Shown here: positions 16,873-25,700 of the stretch, piece after piece | Numbering within the stretch: the first letter of the stretch is position 1 | Layout of the letters: each line of letters opens with the position of its first letter | Assembly: GCF_902499175.1 (NCBI RefSeq) | Contig: NZ_CABVQC010000007.1 | Coordinates: 122,528-186,527, forward strand | Direction of reading: 5' to 3' | DNA: 64,000 bases | Source of the DNA: Burkholderia aenigmatica | GTDB lineage: Bacteria > Pseudomonadota > Gammaproteobacteria > Burkholderiales > Burkholderiaceae | Program-made: the position numbers and the translations under genes | The notes under the pieces: model-generated | What the model saw: only the letters and a program-made list of their open reading frames with translations | Databases searched by the model: none | What the model was told of the DNA's origin: nothing

Positions 16873-18291
16873 TATGGACGCCTCCCGAAGCTCAATGGGG
16901 TAGTCATGCTGACGTATAGGTAGGAGCAGTCTTATATCCGGCCTGTTTGTGCAGGCCGACAAGCCTACTGGCCCTGATGGAATCCGCTGACGAGGCCCTC
17001 ATCTGAAAATCGAGCTGATGGTGTGCCCATAGCTCATATTCCCTACCAGGTTTACCTCGTCACGGTCTGACCTATTTCGCCATCACGTATCTACCGCGTG
17101 CGCTCCTTGTGAAGCCTTTTGTCTATAAGCTTTTTCAATGCCCTACAGGGCATGCCGTAAAGAGTTCTGCGCGATATCGGGAGCCTTTGACCAGCACAGC
17201 CCAAACGGTTCTCGCGAGTTTATTGGCAACTGCGGCCACCACCACGTTATACGGTCGCCTGGCAAGCAAGCGCTCAACCCACTCAGACTTCTGCCCCCTG
17301 GCAATGATTGAGCGGGCACCATGCATAAACAGTGTTCGCAGATAGGTGTCACCGCGCTTGCTCAGCCCCAGTTGCCGAACTCGACCACCTGTGCCTGTCT
17401 GTCGAGGAACCAGTCCCACCCAAGCGGCAAACTGCCGACCGGAGCGAAAGGTTTTGGCATCGCCCAGCGAGGCAACTGCGGCTGTGGCCGTCAACAAGCC
17501 TACTCCGGGGATTTCTGCAATTTTTTGACAATCGAGACGCTCACGCATGCAGTGTTTCAAACGGAGTTCAATCGCTTGGATTTCTTCGTCCAGCCGGATT
17601 ACCCGTGCCCACTGCTCGCGCAGACTTTCCAACAGCACATGGGGTACTTGATTTTCCGCATCGACGAAGGCGTTAGGCACCGCCTTGGTCAGCGGGGTGT
17701 AGCCTTCCGGCAACACAATCCCGAACTCATAGAACAAGCCGCGCAATGCATTGCTTTGCATAATGCGAAATTTCAGCAGTTGAGCGCGGATGCGGTGCAG
17801 CGAGAGGATGGCCTGCTGATCAGCTTGTTTGATTGCGACTTGGTGGGCGTCGGGCTGCTGCACTGCTGTCCATATCGCTTGGGCATCAGCCGCATCGGTC
17901 TTGTTCCTGAGTACGAATGGGCGTACCGAGCGAGGAGCCAGTAAGCGCACCTCATGCCCCAACTGCTGAAGCTGGCGCGCCCACCAGTGCGCACTGCCAC
18001 AAGCCTCCATCGCTACCAAGTAGGGCTGACGCTCGGCGAAAAACGCCAAAACCTCTTCACGCCGCAGCTTGAAACGTTCGATTTTTCCGGAGCGCTGATC
18101 GACGGTATGCAGTTGGAAAACCTTCTTGGCGATGTCCATACCAATCACACTCTGTTTCATGGTGGATCCTCCTGTTAGAGGTGTTCTTGCTGTTCACACG
18201 CGTTACTTTGACACTTGTATATCGGGGCCGCGAGATCCGCTTGTCGTGCACAGTGCGGCGGTCGGCCCGCTGCCGGGGGGAGGCGTCCATA
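16873..18291 (-). mobile_element. IS110-family element (IS1111-like)
   Basis: The transposase gene is bracketed by a 13-bp inverted repeat: TATGGACGCCTCC at 16873-16885 and GGAGGCGTCCATA at 18279-18291. Subterminal inverted repeats of this length are the mark of the IS1111 subgroup; other IS110 elements lack them. The outer ends are therefore a few bases beyond these coordinates. The right repeat touches the left end of the IS5-type element, consistent with insertion into or beside another IS terminus, a habit of this subgroup. The 262-bp stretch 16873-17134 is non-coding IS sequence. Confidence 0.75.
17135..18160 (-). CDS. IS110-family transposase
   Basis: This 341-residue transposase is of normal length. 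The N-terminal DEDD domain has Asp in GMDIAKKVFQLH, Glu in VAMEACGSAHWWAR and Asp residues in NKTDAADAQAIW. The C-terminal Tnp_20 domain has IPGVGLLTATAAVASLGD and the conserved serine region LSKRGDTYLRTLFMHGAR. IS110 enzymes act through a RuvC-like domain plus a C-terminal serine, guided in several cases by a bridge RNA from the element's non-coding end. No frameshift is seen, so it may be active. The non-coding side at 16886-17134 is a possible place for such an RNA. Confidence 0.95.
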   Translation of the reverse strand: MKQSVIGMDIAKKVFQLHTVDQRSGKIERFKLRREEVLAFFAERQPYLVAMEACGSAHWWARQLQQLGHEVRLLAPRSVRPFVLRNKTDAADAQAIWTAVQQPDAHQVAIKQADQQAILSLHRIRAQLLKFRIMQSNALRGLFYEFGIVLPEGYTPLTKAVPNAFVDAENQVPHVLLESLREQWARVIRLDEEIQAIELRLKHCMRERLDCQKIAEIPGVGLLTATAAVASLGDAKTFRSGRQFAAWVGLVPRQTGTGGRVRQLGLSKRGDTYLRTLFMHGARSIIARGQKSEWVERLLARRPYNVVVAAVANKLARTVWAVLVKGSRYRAELFTACPVGH

Positions 18292-18353
18292 CCATCTGAA
18301 GAAGACTTCCAGATTTTGGCAAAATACCCGGATTCCACCCGCTGAGTTTCCCC

Positions 18354-18867
18354 ATGAAGCAGATGACCTTCGCTGACGCCGAGTACGCCGGTAAGCGCAA
18401 ACAAACCCGCAAAGAGTTGTTCCTGATCGAGATGGATCGGGTGGTGCCGTGGAAGGGTTTGATTGCCTTGATCGAGCCGCATTATCCCAAGGGTGAAGGC
18501 GGTCGTCCGGCCTATCCGCTGATGGCGATGCTGCGCGTGCACCTGATGCAAAACTGGTTCGGTTACAGCGATCCAGCGATGGAAGAGGCGCTGTACGAGA
18601 CCACCATCTTGCGCCAGTTCGCGGGGCTGAGCTTGGAGCGTATCCCCGATGAAACCACCATCCTCAACTTCCGTCGTTTGCTGGAGAAGCACGAACTAGC
18701 CGCCGGCATCTTGGCTGTCATCAATGGCTATCTGGGCGACCGAGGGCTGTCGCTGCGCCAAGGCACGATCGTCGATGCCACGCTGATCAATGCGCCGAGT
18801 TCGACCAAGAACAAGGACGGTAAGCGCGACCCGGAAATGCATCAGACCAAGAAGGGTAACCAGTACT
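18354..18867 (+). CDS. IS5 transposase, exon 1
   Basis: The first 171 codons and one base encode an IS5-group transposase, from MKQMTFADAEYAGKRKQTRK to HQTKKGNQY. It includes the first catalytic Asp in GTIVDATLINAPSS. The frame is then interrupted by GTGTG, the 5' end of a group II intron. Joined to 20714-20722 and 22904-23361 it gives 981 nt, exactly 326 codons plus stop, the length of IS5 transposases. The DDE triad is complete: the second Asp in VGADAGYTG and Glu in KVEHPFRV of exon 3. The gene can therefore be expressed only if both introns are removed. Confidence 0.9.
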
Positions 18868-20713
18868 GTGTGTCACGAACACAGGTCGTATGACCTGTGA
18901 TGCTGTACCGAAGATGGAAGTAGGCCTTCCGAAGTCGGCTTGCAGGAGCAGGCTTCAAACCACCCGGTGCTGCTGCATCCAAAAGGTGCGGTGGTGAGCA
19001 ACCGAGGAAAAGTCATCCCATGATGATGGCAGGTGAGTATGGAGAAGATGAGCGAAAGCAAACCGTCCGATGACGCATCGTTATTCCCTAAAGTGCTGTC
19101 GAAACTGAGGTTGAGTACTGGCTTCAGGACGAGTTGGGGCGTTACCTGCTTACGGCCCCAGTGGCAGCCGGTGTAAAGGCGGCATGATCTCCATACAGGC
19201 TTGGGTACGGAACGTGAGAACCTTGTTCCAGATGCAAAGGAAAATGACAAATGGCTAAAACCATGAGGAAGAATACCAATGCTGGAATGAGGGGCGGAGC
19301 CTCCTGTAGTAGTGATGAAGCCTTTGTAATGAAGGCGGAGCGAAGGGGAGGCGTTATCCTGTCAACGAACGCTGTCAACCTCAGGGGATGAGTGGCGTGA
19401 GTTCGAACAAACCTTACAACATAGCGCGTGATATGGGAGGCCTATCAGCAGGTCAGAACCAACCGGGGAGCTGCTGGAATCGACGATGAGACCATTGCCG
19501 ATTTTGAGCGGAACCTGCCGAAGAATCTTTACAAGCTATGGAATCGAATGTCGTCGGGGTCTTATTTCCCGCCGCCGGTCAAGGTTGTTGAGATACCGAA
19601 GGCATCGGGGGGTATACGCAGGCTGGGAGTGCCTACGGTCAGCGACCGTATCGCACAAACTGTAGTCAAACTCCTCATCGAGCCGAAGCTGGATGCGCTT
19701 TTCCATCCGGACTCATATGGATACCGACCAGGGCGTTCAGCCAAACAGGCCATAGCGATCACACGCGAGCGCTGCTGGCGATACGACTGGGTGGTGGAGT
19801 TTGATATCAAGGCGGCTTTTGATCACATTGATCATGAACTGCTGATGAAAGCGGTGCGAACCCATATCAAAGAGGACTGGATACTGCTGTACATCGAACG
19901 ATGGCTGGTTGCTCCGTTCGAGGCAGCAGATGGCGTTCGCATTCAACGCGAACGTGGCACCCCGCAAGGCGGCGTGATCAGTCCCATGCTGATGAATCTG
20001 TTCATGCATTACACCTTTGACGCTTGGATGCAACGAAACAGCCCAAACTGTCCTTTTGCCCGGTACGCCGATGATGCGGTAGTGCATTGTCGTAGCGAGA
20101 GGCAGGCAGAACACGTGATGCGTTCAATCGCTTCACGTCTAGCAGTTTGTGGTCTCACGATGCATCCCGAGAAATCGAAAATCGTGTACTGCAAGGACAG
20201 CAATCGACGCGCGGAGTATCCGCATGTGAGCTTTACCTTCCTTGGTTTCACTTTTAGACCCAGGAAGGCAATCGGCCAACAGAACAACCTTTTCACCAGC
20301 TTCCTGCCGGGAGTCAGTGCGCAAGCGTTGAAGCGGATGCGGCGAGCAGTGCGCGAGTGGCGGGTCAACCGCCAAACTCACGTGACGCTGGCTGCTGTGG
20401 CTCGGCTTTACAACCCAGTGATACAAGGTTGGTGGCAGTATTATGGCGCGTTCTATCGGACGGCCATGCTTGGCATCTTTCGACATATCGATAGCGCACT
20501 CAAGCGTTGGGCCGGTCGTAAGTACAAAATACTTCACGGGCGCAAGCGGCGCATATCTCAATGGTTGGACACGGTGCAGACGGCTGCCCCTCGACTGTTT
20601 TATCACTGGCAAGTAACCGAGCAACAGGTTGGATAACGGGAGCCGTATGACGCGAGAGTGTCACGTACGGTTCTGCGAGCGGCTACGGGGGCAGTTCCTG
20701 TGGCCGACTCACC
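18868..20713 (+). mobile_element. Group II intron 1
   Basis: It starts with GTGTG. Domain V is at 20640-20673 (GAGCCGTAT, then CACGTACGGTTC). A domain VI hairpin at about 20681-20705 pairs GGCTACGGG with CCTGTGGCC. CCAGTACT at 18860-18867 (IBS1) is perfectly complementary to AGTACTGG at 19114-19121 (EBS1), which fixes the 5' boundary. The 3' boundary is set by the reading frame of the ligated transposase and could be off by a base or two. It encodes its own reverse transcriptase. Confidence 0.9.
19428..20636 (+). CDS. ltrA: Group II intron reverse transcriptase/maturase (intron 1)
   Basis: This 402-residue intron-encoded protein helps splicing and retrohoming. It has RT blocks with GSYFPPPVKVVEIPK, SYGYRPGRSAKQAI, GTPQGGVISPMLMN and the active site FARYADDAVVHC (about residue 219). 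The maturase X domain follows (FTFLGFTFRPRKAI, LYNPVIQGWWQYYGAFY). No HNH endonuclease domain is present. The frame opens at GTG 19428. Another frame just upstream (ATG 19388) encodes MSGVSSNKPYNIARD, a typical beginning for such proteins. That suggests a 1-nt frameshift separates the natural N-terminus from the rest. Whether the short form works is unknown. Confidence 0.88.
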   Translation: MIWEAYQQVRTNRGAAGIDDETIADFERNLPKNLYKLWNRMSSGSYFPPPVKVVEIPKASGGIRRLGVPTVSDRIAQTVVKLLIEPKLDALFHPDSYGYRPGRSAKQAIAITRERCWRYDWVVEFDIKAAFDHIDHELLMKAVRTHIKEDWILLYIERWLVAPFEAADGVRIQRERGTPQGGVISPMLMNLFMHYTFDAWMQRNSPNCPFARYADDAVVHCRSERQAEHVMRSIASRLAVCGLTMHPEKSKIVYCKDSNRRAEYPHVSFTFLGFTFRPRKAIGQQNNLFTSFLPGVSAQALKRMRRAVREWRVNRQTHVTLAAVARLYNPVIQGWWQYYGAFYRTAMLGIFRHIDSALKRWAGRKYKILHGRKRRISQWLDTVQTAAPRLFYHWQVTEQQVG

Positions 20714-20722
20714 ACTTCGGCA
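20714..20722 (+). CDS. IS5 transposase, 9-nt exon 2
   Basis: ACTTCGGCA supplies the missing codons between the introns: TAC TAC TTC GGC ATG reads Y-Y-F-G-M, the conserved IS5 motif before KAHIGVD. Without these bases the exons would lose that motif. The next base begins intron 2 (GTGCG). The exon is defined by exact length arithmetic and protein conservation. Confidence 0.85.
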
Positions 20723-22903
20723 GTGCGACCTGAAAGTCGCATGGGTTTCTGTTCCGCAGGTTAACGCCCGACGGAACCGATTGTTCCACCACTCGTTCCC
20801 TACCCAGACAGGCGCGGCCGGTAACAGCTGGGTCTGAAGCCCTGGGGACAATGTAACCGCCGATTTTCGGTAGGTCGAACCGTGAGGCCAGACTGAATCT
20901 GCCAGCATCAAGGCGGAGAGGTGCTAGGGATGAACGGGTACGGCTAACACACGTGAACCTCATATAAACGTCGTCAAAATAGCCAAGCCAAAGATGCTGA
21001 CAGGCTTGAACCAAAAGGTAAGCGGACAGGCAGGGGGTCTTACCGATACCCCCTCGTGGATGTGGTGCCGCCGGCGAAATCGAGGAGCCCGACCCGTTCG
21101 GAAATCCATGTGGAACAGGGTAAGCCCGTAGCGCTGCCGGTTTCGGCAGGTGAGCTGTAAAGCAAGCTGTTGGTGCTGCGGGTAAAGGAATGTGGAAAAA
21201 GCGAAGGTCGCCCTGTAATGGGGCGAATACAGGTTGAAAGATCATCTGGCGCGAAAGCGAGCAGACTTCCACAAGGTCTTCCATGGCGAAACAACCTGAT
21301 CAATCGTTGTACGGAGGAAAGCAGATGGTAGTGCTCACATCCCATGCACAAGCACCGGCGGGCACTGGTGCATCTTCGAACTTCGAGTCGGTCTGGCCCC
21401 TATCCTGGTGCCAAATCGAATCGCAAGTGAAACGACTCCAGGTACGTATCGCCAAGGCAACACGAGAAGGCAGATGGGGCAAGGTGCAAGCCTTGCAGCG
21501 GCTGCTGACTCGCTCGTACCGCGGCAAGATGTTGGCCGTTAAGCGAGTGACGGAGAATAGAGGCAAGAGAACACCGGGAGTTGATGGCAAGATCTGGTCA
21601 ACCCCTGTGGCCAAATCGAAGGGAGTGAAAGCGTTACAGCATCGGGGCTATTGCCCTCAACCGCTGAGACGTATCTACATACCCAAAAGCAATGGCAAGA
21701 AGCGCCCGCTGGGAATTCCAACGATGCGGGATCGCGCAATGCAGGCACTGTGGAAACTGGCACTTGAGCCGGTTGCAGAAACGCGTGCGGATCCAAATTC
21801 GTATGGATTTCGGCCGCAGCGATCCACGGCCGATGCAATCGCACATTGCTTCAATGCACTGGCGAAACGCAGTTCGGCGCAATGGGTACTTGAGGGCGAC
21901 ATTCGAGGCTGTTTTGACAATATCAGCCACGATTGGCTGCTCGCCAACGTACCCATGGATAAAGCGGTTCTGCGTAAGTGGCTTCGAGCCGGGTATGTCG
22001 ATCAGGGAGCCTTGTTCGCAACGGAGGCAGGAACCCCGCAAGGGGGAATCATCTCCCCGATACTTGCGAATTGGACGTTGGATGGGCTGGAACATGTTGT
22101 CCACACAAGCGTGGCTTCGACGAACCGAAAGCGACAGCCATTCAAGATACACGTCGTAAGATATGCCGATGACTTCATCATCACGGGAACTTCGAAGGCT
22201 ATCCTGCAAAGTCAGGTTCGACCTGCAATTGAGGCATTCCTGAAAGAGCGAGGCTTGGAACTCTCTGATGAAAAGACTCACATCACGCATATCTCGCAAG
22301 GCTTCGATTTTCTGGGCCAGAACGTACGTAAGTACGCTGGCAAGCTACTCATCACTCCGGCTCGCAAGAGTGTGAAAGCGCTTCTGGATAAGGTCCGGGA
22401 AATCACAAACGGAAACAAGGCGGCGATGCAAGCAAACCTGATTCAGGTCCTGAACCCGGTAATCCGGGGGTGGGCCATGTATCATCGTCATGTTGTCGCT
22501 GCCAAGCGTTTCGCGTGGATCGACCATCAGATTTGGCGAGTGTTATGGCGCTGGGCTGTCCGCCGGCATGCCATGAAAAGTGCCCATTGGGTAAAACAAC
22601 GATACTTTCGTGTAGTGGGTCAACGGCACTGGATTTTCGCCAGCAAGGAAAAAGTACGTGGCATGAGTCAACCCGCTTGGCTTTTTGCCGCAGCCAGTGT
22701 TTCGATTGTTCGGCATATCAAAATATGCAGTGCAGCGAACCCGTTCGATCCGGCATGGACGTCTTACCTTGAGCGCCGAAGAGCGCATTGTCAGGTAGCC
22801 CGGTCTCACTCAGGCTGCTGGAAGGCTTGAGCCGTATGAGGGGTGACTCTCAAGTACGGTTCTTAGGGGAGGCAGGAGTGGTAACACTCCTGCTTTACCC
22901 GAC
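20723..22903 (+). mobile_element. Group II intron 2
   Basis: It starts with GTGCG and ends CTTTACCCGAC. Domain V is at 22829-22862 (GAGCCGTAT, then CAAGTACGGTTC). Domain VI at about 22868-22895 pairs GGCAGGAGTG with CACTCCTGCT. It differs clearly from intron 1 in sequence and in its encoded protein, so it is not a duplicate. The upstream part (20723-21282) is intron RNA structure with no gene. Confidence 0.9.
21283..22830 (+). CDS. ltrA: Group II intron reverse transcriptase/maturase (intron 2)
   Basis: This 515-residue intron-encoded protein has an N-terminal extension (LSWCQIESQVKRLQVRIAKA). RT blocks follow: RRIYIPKSNGKKRPLGIPTM, SYGFRPQRSTADAIAH, GTPQGGIISPILANWTLDGL and the active site VVRYADDFIITG (about residue 294). 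The X domain contains LNPVIRGWAMYHRHVV and ends in NPFDPAWTSYLERR. The HNH endonuclease domain that usually comes next is absent. The frame ends in HCQVARSHSGCWKA directly before domain V, as if the endonuclease part had been deleted. Splicing help may remain, but target-primed retrohoming would need another primer source. Confidence 0.92.
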   Translation: MAKQPDQSLYGGKQMVVLTSHAQAPAGTGASSNFESVWPLSWCQIESQVKRLQVRIAKATREGRWGKVQALQRLLTRSYRGKMLAVKRVTENRGKRTPGVDGKIWSTPVAKSKGVKALQHRGYCPQPLRRIYIPKSNGKKRPLGIPTMRDRAMQALWKLALEPVAETRADPNSYGFRPQRSTADAIAHCFNALAKRSSAQWVLEGDIRGCFDNISHDWLLANVPMDKAVLRKWLRAGYVDQGALFATEAGTPQGGIISPILANWTLDGLEHVVHTSVASTNRKRQPFKIHVVRYADDFIITGTSKAILQSQVRPAIEAFLKERGLELSDEKTHITHISQGFDFLGQNVRKYAGKLLITPARKSVKALLDKVREITNGNKAAMQANLIQVLNPVIRGWAMYHRHVVAAKRFAWIDHQIWRVLWRWAVRRHAMKSAHWVKQRYFRVVGQRHWIFASKEKVRGMSQPAWLFAAASVSIVRHIKICSAANPFDPAWTSYLERRRAHCQVARSHSGCWKA

Positions 22904-23361
22904 TGAAGGCGCACATCGGTGTCGATGATGAGTCGGGCTTGGTGCACAGCGTGGTGGGCACGGCGGCCAACGTGGCCGATGTCACCCAGGTCGATAAGCT
23001 GCTGCACGGCGATGAGAACATGGTCGGTGCCGACGCGGGTTACACCGGCGTCGAGAAACGCCCTGAACATGAAGGCCGGGAGGTCATCTGGCAGATCGCC
23101 GCCCGCCGTAGTACTTACAAGAAGCTTGATAAGCGCAGTGCTTTGTACAAAGCCAAGCGCAAGATTGAGAAGGCCAAGGCTCAGGTACGAGCCAAGGTCG
23201 AGCATCCGTTCCGGGTGATCAAGCGCCAGTTCGGTTATGTGAAGGTGCGCTTCCGTGGTCTGGCGAAGAACACGGCGCAACTGGTGACGCTGTTCGCGCT
23301 GTCGAACCTGTGGATGGCGCGCCGACATTTACTGGCGAATGCAGGAGAGGTGCGCCTGTAA
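22904..23361 (+). CDS. IS5 transposase, exon 3
   Basis: The C-terminal 152 codons of the transposase begin after the last base of codon ATG split by intron 2 (TG AAG GCG CAC). They read KAHIGVDDESGLVHSVVGT and contain the second catalytic Asp (MVGADAGYTG) and the Glu (VEHPFRVIKRQFGY). The tail is LSNLWMARRHLLANAGEVRL. By itself the fragment has only a TTG start at 22939 and no ribosome site, so it is unlikely to be translated alone. Confidence 0.9.
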
Positions 23362-23754
23362 TGTGGGAAATGGCTGCCGCGAGGTGCTCGCGGCGGCTAA
23401 AAACACAGAAATAGGCGGGTGATCTGAGCGTTTTTGATCGATTTGCCGCTTTTAAAATCGGCAGGGGCTGAAGTCAGCCAGAAATACACAACTACTTCAG
23501 ACCATCCCTAGTAGTCGCCCTGGGCGCGGGCCTGGAGTCCGACGCGCCAGTCCTGGTCAAGCTGGTCGTCGGTGCCGAGTTGAGAGATGTCCTTTTCTAC
23601 CGGTCGGGGACCATGCACCTCGGGGAGCATTTGAAAGTGTCCGTTCGAAGGCATACAATCGAGAGTCTACATGCAAGCTACAGCGCCGCCACGGTGACAC
23701 CACGCCGGATGCGGTCAGCAGACCGGGAGGTGTTACTTGAAATGCACAACCGAT
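23362..23754. other. IS5 right end and flank
   Basis: 23362-23507 is the non-coding right end of the IS5 element. From 23512 the sequence is GC-rich and could be the tail of a gene interrupted by the IS, but no frame or family could be assigned. The region just before 23755 should carry the promoter of the next gene. Confidence 0.35.
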
Positions 23755-24558
23755 ATGCCCGCCAGTGTCATCACGACACTCACCTACCTGGTCAAGCACG
23801 ATGCGAAGCCCTATGTGCATACCGAGGCTCTGACCGGCGACAGTGAACCGCATTACTTTGCCGAGCAGGAGGAGCGCGAGGTCACGATACACAGCGGTCG
23901 TCCGTTGGCAGACAGCCTTTCTCTGGACAAGCAGGGGTTCGAATTCCATCGGCGGGATACGGTGGTCGACGACCTCTACGACGATACCTCAGTGGAAAAC
24001 GTCTACTATGAAGAGGTCAAGGCCTTGATCAAGGAGTTGACGGGCGCGAGCCGGGTCATCATCTTCGACCACACCAGGCGCAGCGACGCCGAGGGGCGGG
24101 ATGTTCGCGGCCCAGCCAGCCGTGTGCATAATGACTACACAGAGCACTCGGGGCCTGAACGTATCCGCGACGCGCTGGGCATGGATCAGGCCGCCACACT
24201 GGCAGCGGTGCCGGTGGCCCAGATCAACCTCTGGCGCCCGATGAGCGGGCCCGTTAAGCGCTCGCCGCTGGCCGTGCTGGACGCCTCGACGCTCGACCCC
24301 AATGACCTGCTGGCCACCGACCTGGTCTATCCGGATCGTATCGGTGAGATCTACCACCTGGCCTACAATCCGCACCAGCGCTGGTACTATTTTCCGGACA
24401 TGCTCCGTGACGAAGTCTTGCTGATCAAGGGGTATGACTCGCGTCACGACGGCCGAGCCCGCTTCACGCCCCATACCGCCTTCCGGGACCCAAATACGCC
24501 GCCGGGAGCCCCACCGCGCGAGAGTATCGAAGTTCGCACCCTGGCCTTCTTTGATTAA
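23755..24558 (+). CDS. CmcJ/NvfI-like (GA4-desaturase family) oxidoreductase
   Basis: The protein has 267 residues from the ATG at 23755; the frame is open from 23737. The layout fits the CmcJ/NvfI family: an N-terminal TLTYLVKHDAKPYVH strand region, GFEFHRRDTVVDDLYDD, VIIFDHTRR, then VHNDYTEHSGPERI and QINLWRPMSGPVKRSPLAVLD. The C-terminal part has RWYYFPDMLRDEVLLIKGYDS and FTPHTAFRDP. Family members include cephamycin and fungal biosynthetic enzymes and gibberellin desaturase-like proteins. His in VHNDYT and HTAF may bind iron. The substrate is unknown. It stands alone between the IS5 end and a uvrB fragment. Confidence 0.78.
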   Translation: MPASVITTLTYLVKHDAKPYVHTEALTGDSEPHYFAEQEEREVTIHSGRPLADSLSLDKQGFEFHRRDTVVDDLYDDTSVENVYYEEVKALIKELTGASRVIIFDHTRRSDAEGRDVRGPASRVHNDYTEHSGPERIRDALGMDQAATLAAVPVAQINLWRPMSGPVKRSPLAVLDASTLDPNDLLATDLVYPDRIGEIYHLAYNPHQRWYYFPDMLRDEVLLIKGYDSRHDGRARFTPHTAFRDPNTPPGAPPRESIEVRTLAFFD

Positions 24559-24617
24559 GTTTTTGCCACCTGGCGGATAGCTGATCCACCCATGACTGCA
24601 GAGCCCTCGGCTACGGT

Positions 24618-25550
24618 GTGGGTGATGCCAAACCGATGTCGCTCTCTAGGGACACGCTGATCGATTACGGGTTCCGTTTGCCTTCATCGAAGAACAACCG
24701 GCCATTGAACTTTGACGAGTTCGAGAAGGTCAAGCCTCAGACCATCTTTGTTTCCGCTACTCCGGGCGACTACGAGCTGAGGGTGTCGAAAGGCAGGGTT
24801 GTCGAACAGGTTATCAGGCCAACGGGACTGCTTGACCCCAAGGTTGAAGTGCGGAAAGCGGATGGATACATAGATGACCTGCTTGCCGAAATATCGAAGT
24901 GCGTGAAGAGAAAGAATCGAGTGCTTGTGACTACGCTGACGAAGGTCAGTGCAGAAGAGCTAACGGATTTCTTGACGGACAACGGGATTCGAGCGCGCTA
25001 CATGCATTCGGACATAAAAGCGGAGGATCGTGTTGAGATCATCAATGGCCTGCGCGCAGGAGAGTTCGATGTTTTGATTGGGATTAGTCTTTTGCGCGAA
25101 GGGCTGGATATTCCAGAGGCATCATTGGTTGCCATTCTCGATGCAGACCGTGCAGGGTTCTTGCGTTCGGCCCATGCGCTCATTCAGATGATCGGTCGAG
25201 TCGCTCGGAATGAAAACGGCAAGGCGATCTTGTACGCCGACGCGGTGACGCCGGCGATGAAGCAGGCGATCGATGAGACCAATAGGCGCAGGCAGCTTCA
25301 AATTGCCTTTAACGAGGAAAATGGGATTTCTCCAGCCTCGTCTGTGCGAAAACTAGCAGGGGAAGAGACGAATACGGAGGAGCCCACCGTTCATTCCGAG
25401 GCTTTCTGCGAGAACTTGTCCGACCTTTGCGATCAGATCACTGCCAAGGAACAGCAGCTACTCGAATTTACCGATACCGGTGACGAGCAGCGCGTCGAAG
25501 ACATTCGTCGTCAGTTGGATGGGTTGTACCGGCAATTCATTTACATCTAA
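24618..25550 (+). pseudogene. uvrB: UvrB fragment: C-terminal half only
   Basis: Homology to UvrB starts at [20 protein letters not shown], which corresponds to about residue 365 of a normal 670-residue UvrB, and runs to the end. Present are [14 protein letters not shown], the helicase motifs V and VI ([38 protein letters not shown]) and a C-terminal UVR-like domain. The Walker A motif, beta-hairpin and UvrA-binding domain 2 are missing, so it cannot load damage as UvrB does. In intact UvrB the motif reads GTNLLREGLD; here it is [10 protein letters not shown]. The start (GTG 24618) is a guess. The remnant keeps an open frame of 310 codons, so a dominant or regulatory role cannot be excluded. 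Confidence 0.85.
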
Positions 25551-25700
25551 TCGTTCGCCGGCATTGGGTTGCATGGCCGACCGATCTGCATCTGGGGCAA
25601 GCGGGCAGACGGTCGGCTCATCATTCAACCGGAGGGGTGAGCCGCCGAGGCTCAGTGCCCCGCTTTCCAAGATGTGTGCCCTACAGCGTCTTGCGAGGAG

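Larger units (their letters stand above)
18293..23507 (+). mobile_element. IS5-family element carrying two group II introns
   Basis: The left end near 18293 (CATCTGAAGAAG) and the right end near 23491-23507 share TCTGAAGWAG as an inverted repeat. A CTAG tetranucleotide (23508-23511), typical of IS5 targets, follows the right end. Without the introns the element would be about 1.2 kb, the usual size. It holds one transposase gene cut into three exons. The left outer bases are replaced or abutted by the IS110 element, so the left end is approximate. Confidence 0.8.

Noticed and set aside
18868..22903. One nested twintron (intron inside an intron)
   Set aside because: The 9-nt stretch between the introns restores the transposase codons exactly, so they are side by side rather than nested.
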